DNA of 6,235 nucleotides from an uncultured Collinsella sp. (lineage in GTDB: Bacteria; Actinomycetota; Coriobacteriia; Coriobacteriales; Coriobacteriaceae): assembly GCA_900547025.1 (NCBI GenBank), contig UREZ01000098.1, forward strand, positions 1 through 6,235. Direction: 5' to 3'. Both the position numbers and the translations under genes were made by a program. The notes beneath the pieces are model-generated. The model did not search any database. It saw nothing but the letters and a program-made list of their open reading frames with translations, and was not told where the DNA came from. Below are positions 1-4,076 of the stretch, piece by piece. Position 1 is the stretch's first letter, and each line of letters starts with the position of its first letter.

Positions 1-294
1 GCCCTTGGTGGTGCCATACGCGTTGCCGGGCACCATGAACAGGCCGCCCTTCTTGCGGTCCAGGCCCCAGTCCTTGCCCGAGCCCACGTGGTCGATCAGC
101 GAGCGGTAGTTGCCCGGCATGACGACGCCGACGGTCTTGATGCCGGCATTCATCATGTTGGACAGCGGGAAGTCGATCAGGCGGTAGCGGCCCAAAAACG
201 GAACGGACGCGATGGGGCGGTCCTTGAGCAGCACGCCGCCGTAGGTCGAAGAGTAGTTAGCGGTGATATAACCGATGGCCTTGCGATTGATCAT
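1..294 (-). CDS. glgD: GlgD, GlgC-like ADP-glucose pyrophosphorylase subunit, 3'-partial
   Basis: The first 98 codons are present and the frame runs off the left edge. The protein begins MINRKAIGYITANYSSTYGG and continues with RPIASVPFLGRYRLIDFPLS, NAGIKTVGVV, YRSLIDHVGSGKDWGLDRKK and LFMVPG, the characteristic N-terminal pattern of GlgD. Compared with the adjacent GlgC it lacks the GGxGxRL loop and its arginine, and the KPAVSFGGK segment is replaced by RPIASVPFLGR. In studied Firmicutes, GlgD alone has little or no activity and modulates GlgC in a heterotetramer; the same role is inferred here. The ATG at 294 is supported by AAGGGGGA upstream and by its position four bases after the glgC stop. 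The C-terminal beta-helix must lie outside the window. An inactive second GlgC copy is the only close alternative, and is functionally the same idea. Confidence 0.92.
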   Translation of the reverse strand, partial: MINRKAIGYITANYSSTYGGVLLKDRPIASVPFLGRYRLIDFPLSNMMNAGIKTVGVVMPGNYRSLIDHVGSGKDWGLDRKKGGLFMVPGNAYGTTKG

Positions 295-310
295 CGGATC
301 ATTCCCCCTT
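292..310 (-). promoter_or_regulatory. glgC-glgD translational coupling junction
   Basis: The glgC stop TGA (301-299) and the glgD ATG (294-292) are four bases apart. The glgD Shine-Dalgarno AAGGGGGA (310-303) lies inside the last glgC codons, Lys-Gly-Glu. Ribosomes finishing glgC therefore end on the glgD start, which favours linked and roughly balanced output of the two subunits. Confidence 0.75.
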
Positions 311-1447
311 CCCGATAACGACGTCATTTCCAACGACGGCCGTATCCTTGGTGGTATCGACAGAGCCGAGCTTCACGCCCTCTTCGACCGTGGAGTTCTC
401 GCCCAAAATAGCGCGGCAGATGTGCGCGCCGCTCTTAACGTGTGCACCTGGCAGCAGCACGGAGTCCTCGACCACGGCGCGCTCCTCGATGATGACATCG
501 GTCGAAAGGATCGAGTGGCGAGCGGTGCCGTAGATCTTACAGCCGTTGGAGACCAGGCAGTCGTCCAGGCGGCCGTCCGGGCCAATGTAGTGCGGCGGAC
601 GCGTAGTGATGTTGGACATGATGGGGAAGCTCTTGTCAAACAGATCGAACTCGGGGTTGTTGCCAAGCAGGTCCATCGAGGTCTCGTGGAAGCTGGCGAT
701 GGTGCCAACGTCCTTCCAAAAGCCGTGGAACTCGTAGCTGTACAGGCGCTTGCCCTCGCCGAGCAGTTTGGGGATGATGTCCTTGCCAAAGTCGTGGCTC
801 GAGCGCTGGTCCAGGGCGTCCGCCTCGAGCGCCTCGATCAGCACGTCGGCCGAGAAGATGTAGATGCCCATGGACGCAAGGTTCGAATCGGGCTTATCGG
901 GCTTCTCGGTGAACTTAGTGATGCGGCCGTCCTCGGGGTCGGTGGTCAGGATGCCAAAGCGGCTGGCCTCCTCCCACGGCACGGGCATAACGCTCACCGT
1001 GAGGTCGGCGTTGTTCTCAATGTGCGTCTTGAGCATCTTGCGGTAATCCATGCGATACAGATGGTCACCCGAAAGAATCAGGACGTACTTGGGGTCGTTG
1101 GCCTTGATGTAGTCGAGGTTCTGCGTAATGGCGTCGGCCGTGCCCGCATACCAGGCGCCGCCGGTCTGCGTCTCGTACGGCGGCAGGATCGACACGCCGC
1201 CGTCACGGCTGTCCAGATCCCAAGCCTCGCCGGAGCCCACATAGGCATGCAGCAGGTAGGGACGGTACTGCGTCAGAACGCCCACCGTGTCGATGCCCGA
1301 GTTGGAGCAGTTGGAGAGCGAAAAGTCGATAATGCGGAACTTGCCACCAAAGCTAACCGCCGGCTTGGCGATCTTTTGGGTGAGTGCCCCCAATCGGCTG
1401 CCCTGTCCTCCTGCGAGGAGCATCGCGATGCATTCTTTCTTACTCAT
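299..1447 (-). CDS. glgC: Glucose-1-phosphate adenylyltransferase, catalytic subunit
   Basis: GlgC makes ADP-glucose and pyrophosphate from ATP and glucose-1-phosphate, the committed step of bacterial glycogen synthesis. The 382-residue product begins with MSKKECIAMLLAGGQGSRL, holding the GGxGxRL nucleotide-binding loop (13-19). It continues with KPAVSFGGKFRIIDF (28-42), LSGDHLYRMDY (125-135), FTEKPDKP (179-186, Lys182 matching the glucose-1-phosphate lysine of the family), ASMGIYIF (191-198) and GFWKDVGTI (242-250). The C-terminal part, from about residue 285, has the short hydrophobic repeats of a left-handed beta-helix. The GQGSRL form and the absence of an E. coli-like N-terminal extension resemble the Firmicutes GlgC that works with GlgD. 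The start is fixed by a strong ribosome binding site. glgD follows after four bases, so a GlgC-GlgD heterotetramer is likely. All expected substrate motifs are intact. Confidence 0.97.
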   Translation of the reverse strand: MSKKECIAMLLAGGQGSRLGALTQKIAKPAVSFGGKFRIIDFSLSNCSNSGIDTVGVLTQYRPYLLHAYVGSGEAWDLDSRDGGVSILPPYETQTGGAWYAGTADAITQNLDYIKANDPKYVLILSGDHLYRMDYRKMLKTHIENNADLTVSVMPVPWEEASRFGILTTDPEDGRITKFTEKPDKPDSNLASMGIYIFSADVLIEALEADALDQRSSHDFGKDIIPKLLGEGKRLYSYEFHGFWKDVGTIASFHETSMDLLGNNPEFDLFDKSFPIMSNITTRPPHYIGPDGRLDDCLVSNGCKIYGTARHSILSTDVIIEERAVVEDSVLLPGAHVKSGAHICRAILGENSTVEEGVKLGSVDTTKDTAVVGNDVVIGKGE

Positions 1448-1470
1448 CGATTTCTCCTTCTGTCATCGAT
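1445..1470 (-). promoter_or_regulatory. glgC ribosome binding site flanked by an ATCGATG repeat
   Basis: A strong Shine-Dalgarno AGAAGGAG (1461-1454) stands six bases before the glgC ATG (1447-1445), fixing the start. It is bracketed by two identical ATCGATG copies (1470-1464 and 1451-1445). ATCGAT is self-complementary, so the two copies can pair as a 6-bp stem that partly covers the start codon and leaves the ribosome binding site in a 13-base loop. The upstream copy carries an out-of-frame ATG. Confidence 0.6.
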
Positions 1471-1487
1471 GTTCCTAAACCCATTAG

Positions 1488-1518
1488 CGACGGGCGCGGC
1501 GCTCGGTCGCGCCCGTCG
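1488..1518 (-). other. Strong intercistronic hairpin between glgP and glgC
   Basis: Perfect 11-bp arms, CGACGGGCGCG (1488-1498) and CGCGCCCGTCG (1508-1518), enclose a nine-base loop, 37 bases past the glgP stop. In the transcript the stem is followed by CUAAUGGGUUUAGG, with no run of U, so standard intrinsic termination is unlikely. It more plausibly protects the upstream glgP message from 3' exonucleases, causes partial termination, or sets the glgP to glgC ratio. The stem is seen directly; the role is inferred. Confidence 0.6.
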
Positions 1519-1555
1519 AGTAATGCCGTGCTGGCATAAGGGAGCTCGCGCGCCT

Positions 1556-3982
1556 TTACGCGTGCCAGATCTCGTCGCGGTATTCGCGAATGGTGCGGTC
1601 GCTCGAGAACCAGCCGGAGGAGGCGGTGTTGAGCAGTGCCTTGCGGTTCCAGGTCTCCTGGTCGCCATAGCTGCCGGTAAGCTTCTCCCACGCATCCACG
1701 TAGCTGCGGAAATCGGCCATAACCAGATCGGGGTCGTTGTTGTTCATGAGCTCGTTGTAGATGCTCTCGAAGTTGCCCGAAAGACCCGCAAAGGTGTTGT
1801 CCTTGAGCTCGTCCATCACGCGGCCCAGACGCTCGCGATCGTTGTTGAGCGTATCCCACGCAAAGTAGCTGTTGGATGCCCAGAGCTGCTCGACCTCGGG
1901 AGCGGTCAGGCCAAAGATGGCCTCGTTCTCGCGGCCGGCCAGGTCGGCGATCTCGATGTTGGCGCCGTCGAGGGTGCCCAGCGTAATGGCGCCGTTCATC
2001 ATGAGCTTCATGTTGGACGTGCCCGAGGCCTCCTTGCCGGCCGTGGAGATCTGCTCCGAGATCTCGGCAGCGGGGTAGATGAGCTGGGCGTTGCTCACAC
2101 GGAAGTTGGGGATAAAGCAGACCTTCATGACCTCGTTGACGCGCGGGTCTTTGTTGATGACGTCTGCCACGGAGTTAATGAGGCGGATGGTCTCCTTGGC
2201 AAAGGTGTAGCTCGAGGCCGCCTTGCCGCTAAAGATGAAGGTCGTCGGCGTCACATGGAAGTTGGGATCGGCGATGCGACGGTTGTAGATGTCCATCACC
2301 TTCATGATGTTCATGAGCTGGCGCTTGTAGGCATGGAAGCGCTTAACCTGAACATCGAAGACGGTGTTGGGGTCAATGACCAGACCGGTCTCGGCCTTAA
2401 CGTAGGCGGCCAGGCGCTCCTTGTTGGCGCGCTTGGAGGCACCCACGGCCTTCAGGAACTCGGTGTCGTCCTTAAACTCCTTGAGCTTCTCCAGCTCAAA
2501 GGCGTCCTTCAGCCAGCCATCGCCAATAGCATCGGTGACGAGCTTGGCGTAGGTGGGGTTGGCCTCGGCAAAGAAGCGACGGTGCGAGATGCCGTTGGTC
2601 TTGTTGTTGAACTTCTCGGGCGTGAGGGCATAGAAGTCCTTGAGCACGATGTTCTTGATGATGTCGGAGTGGATCTTTGCCACGCCGTTGACGCTGTGGC
2701 TGCAGATCACGGACAGGTTGGCCATGCGAATCTCGCCGTCCCACAGAATGGCGGTCTGGCGCAGACGCTCCTGCCAGCCCTCCTGCGTGGTGTCGAACGA
2801 CTCGTGCCAACGACGGCTGATCTCGTCGATGATCTGGTACACGCGGGGGAGGAGCTTGGAGAACGTGCCGATGGGCCACTTCTCCAGAGCCTCGGGCAGG
2901 ATGGTGTGGTTGGTGTAGCTCACGACCTGCGTCACGATGTTCCAGGCGTCGTCCCACTCGAGCTTCTTCTCGTCGATCAGGATGCGCATGAGCTCGGGGC
3001 CGCACATGGCCGGGTGGGTGTCGTTGGTGTGGATGGCAACAAACTGCGGCAGCAGCTCCCAGTTCTCGCCGTGCTCCTTCTCAAAGGTGTCGAGCAGGCT
3101 GTAGATGCCGGCCGATACAAACAGGTACTCCTGCTTCAGGCGCAGCAGACGGCCGTGCTCGCCGGCGTCGTTGGGGTAGAGGATGGCGCTGATAGCCCCG
3201 GCTTCGGCGCGCTCGGCGTCGGCCAAGGCGTAGTCGCCGCGGTTGAAGGCCTCCAGGTCAAAGTGCTCTTCGACCGGCTCGGCGGCCCAGACGCGTAGCT
3301 TGTTGACGGTCTCGCCAGCATAGCCCACCACGGGGATGTCATAAGGGACGGCAAGGATGTCCTGCGTGTCCACCGTACGGTAGAACGTGCGGCCGTTCTC
3401 CTTAAAGCCCTCAACATGGCCGCCAAACTTGATGGTCACGGCCTTGTCCTGACGGCGAACCTCCCAGGGATAGCCGTGGGTGAGCCACTCGTCGGTGGCC
3501 TCGACCTGGCTGCCGTTGACGATCTCCTGCTTAAACAGGCCGTAGCGGTAGCGCATGCCGTTGCCGTAGCCGGCAATGCCCTCGGCTGCCATGGAATCTA
3601 GGAAGCATGCGGCCAGACGGCCCAGGCCACCGTTGCCCAGAGCCGGATCGGGCTCCTGGTTCTCGATGACGGAAAGGTCGAAGCCCATGTCGTCGAGCGC
3701 CTCGGCGACCATGTCGCGCACGCCAAAGTTGAGCAGGTAGTTGTCGAGCAGGCGGCCAATCAAAAACTCGATCGAGAAGTAGTACACGCGCTTTTTGCCC
3801 TCGGCGGTGGCGCGGGCGTCGCTCTTGGTGGCAACGGTGCGTGCCTTCTCGGCCACGAGCTTGGCCAGGGCGTTAAAGCGGTCGAGGTCGCTGGCGGCCT
3901 CGACGCTCTTGCCGCTGATGCTCATAACGGCATCGCGATAGAGCTCGGTAAACTCCTGCTTGTTGTCGAAGATCTTATTCAT
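1556..3982 (-). CDS. glgP: Glycogen/alpha-glucan phosphorylase
   Basis: This is a PLP-dependent GT35 phosphorylase that removes glucose from the non-reducing ends of glycogen as glucose-1-phosphate. At 808 residues it is the full family length (E. coli GlgP is about 815). Family motifs appear in order: YYFSIEFLIGR (67-77), LGNGGLGRLAACFLDS (115-130), AIHTNDTHPA (316-325), NHTILPEALEKW (358-369, with the conserved active-site His359), KRFHAYKRQ (547-555), SGKA (585-588), and EASGTSNMKL (651-660), in which Lys659 is the expected PLP-binding lysine, followed by GTLDGANIE. The ATG at 3982 is supported by AAAGGAA a few bases upstream and by the usual N-terminal length. No truncation or missing catalytic residue was seen. 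Lying between glgB and glgC, it places breakdown and synthesis genes in one apparent transcript. Whether it prefers glycogen or maltodextrin cannot be decided from sequence alone. Confidence 0.97.
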   Translation of the reverse strand: MNKIFDNKQEFTELYRDAVMSISGKSVEAASDLDRFNALAKLVAEKARTVATKSDARATAEGKKRVYYFSIEFLIGRLLDNYLLNFGVRDMVAEALDDMGFDLSVIENQEPDPALGNGGLGRLAACFLDSMAAEGIAGYGNGMRYRYGLFKQEIVNGSQVEATDEWLTHGYPWEVRRQDKAVTIKFGGHVEGFKENGRTFYRTVDTQDILAVPYDIPVVGYAGETVNKLRVWAAEPVEEHFDLEAFNRGDYALADAERAEAGAISAILYPNDAGEHGRLLRLKQEYLFVSAGIYSLLDTFEKEHGENWELLPQFVAIHTNDTHPAMCGPELMRILIDEKKLEWDDAWNIVTQVVSYTNHTILPEALEKWPIGTFSKLLPRVYQIIDEISRRWHESFDTTQEGWQERLRQTAILWDGEIRMANLSVICSHSVNGVAKIHSDIIKNIVLKDFYALTPEKFNNKTNGISHRRFFAEANPTYAKLVTDAIGDGWLKDAFELEKLKEFKDDTEFLKAVGASKRANKERLAAYVKAETGLVIDPNTVFDVQVKRFHAYKRQLMNIMKVMDIYNRRIADPNFHVTPTTFIFSGKAASSYTFAKETIRLINSVADVINKDPRVNEVMKVCFIPNFRVSNAQLIYPAAEISEQISTAGKEASGTSNMKLMMNGAITLGTLDGANIEIADLAGRENEAIFGLTAPEVEQLWASNSYFAWDTLNNDRERLGRVMDELKDNTFAGLSGNFESIYNELMNNNDPDLVMADFRSYVDAWEKLTGSYGDQETWNRKALLNTASSGWFSSDRTIREYRDEIWHA

Positions 3983-3983
3983 A

Positions 3984-4018
3984 CGTTCCTTTCCCCCGGG
4001 GATGTTTCTCCCGGAACG
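3984..4018 (-). promoter_or_regulatory. Inverted repeat that could sequester the glgP ribosome binding site
   Basis: In the transcript, CGUUCC (4018-4013) can pair perfectly with GGAACG (3989-3984). Inside it, GGGA (4012-4009) pairs with UCCC (4002-3999) around a six-base loop. The 3' arm GGAACG overlaps the Shine-Dalgarno stretch AAAGGAA (3992-3986), which lies just before the glgP ATG at 3982. Folding would therefore cover the ribosome binding site. The pairing is seen directly. A regulatory role is inferred, because a nine-base bulge and alternative pairing of the neighbouring C and G runs weaken the structure. Confidence 0.4.
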
Positions 4019-4036
4019 GTTATGACTTGTATCCTA

Positions 4037-4051
4037 CGCCCCGTCGGGGCG
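4037..4051 (-). other. GC-rich hairpin in the glgB-glgP gap
   Basis: CGCCCC and GGGGCG form a perfect 6-bp stem with a three-base loop, 25 bases after the glgB stop. On neither strand is it followed by a T run, so it does not look like a standard intrinsic terminator. It could slow or trim the message between glgB and glgP, or be incidental in GC-rich DNA. Confidence 0.4.
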
Positions 4052-4056
4052 GGAAA

Positions 4057-4068
4057 TTACAGCTGTAA
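4057..4068. promoter_or_regulatory. 12-bp perfect palindrome TTACAGCTGTAA, possible operator
   Basis: TTACAGCTGTAA is exactly self-complementary and lies 8 bases beyond the glgB stop codon, in a short AT-richer patch of the intergenic region. Symmetric 12-bp sites are typical of dimeric repressor operators, but I do not recognise the regulator. No convincing -35/-10 pair with normal spacing was found beside it; TAGGAT, 26 bases further on in the minus direction, is only a weak -10 candidate. An alternative stem, GTAAC (4065-4069) with GTTAC (4076-4080), overlaps it and the glgB stop. Confidence 0.3.
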
Positions 4069-4076
4069 CGGCTTTG

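Noticed and set aside
1488..1518. Rho-independent terminator after glgP
   Set aside because: The stem is strong but neither strand has a T run after it, and glgC lies close downstream in the same direction, so it is kept only as an intercistronic hairpin.
1440..1859. Minus-strand 139-codon frame spanning the glgP-glgC gap
   Set aside because: Most of it overlaps the 3' end of glgP out of frame and it ends at the glgC start. Its low-complexity composition and lack of a ribosome binding site or homology pattern mark it as a shadow.
2496..3005. Minus-strand 169-codon frame inside glgP
   Set aside because: It is an alternate frame of a complete phosphorylase gene, rich in Arg, His and Pro as expected for shifted GC-rich coding, with no domain.
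275..3298. A 1007-codon open frame on the plus strand, opposite glgC and glgP
   Set aside because: Its codons lie exactly antisense to the codons of both glgC and glgP, which share phase across the gap. Plus-strand stops there require TTA, CTA or TCA codons in the real genes, and these are rare in GC-rich coding. The translation has no recognisable domain, and both real genes are unambiguous.
4020..4076. Internal promoter for glgP in the glgB-glgP gap
   Set aside because: TAGGAT resembles a -10, but no -35-like hexamer stands 16-18 bases before it, so a promoter call is not supported.
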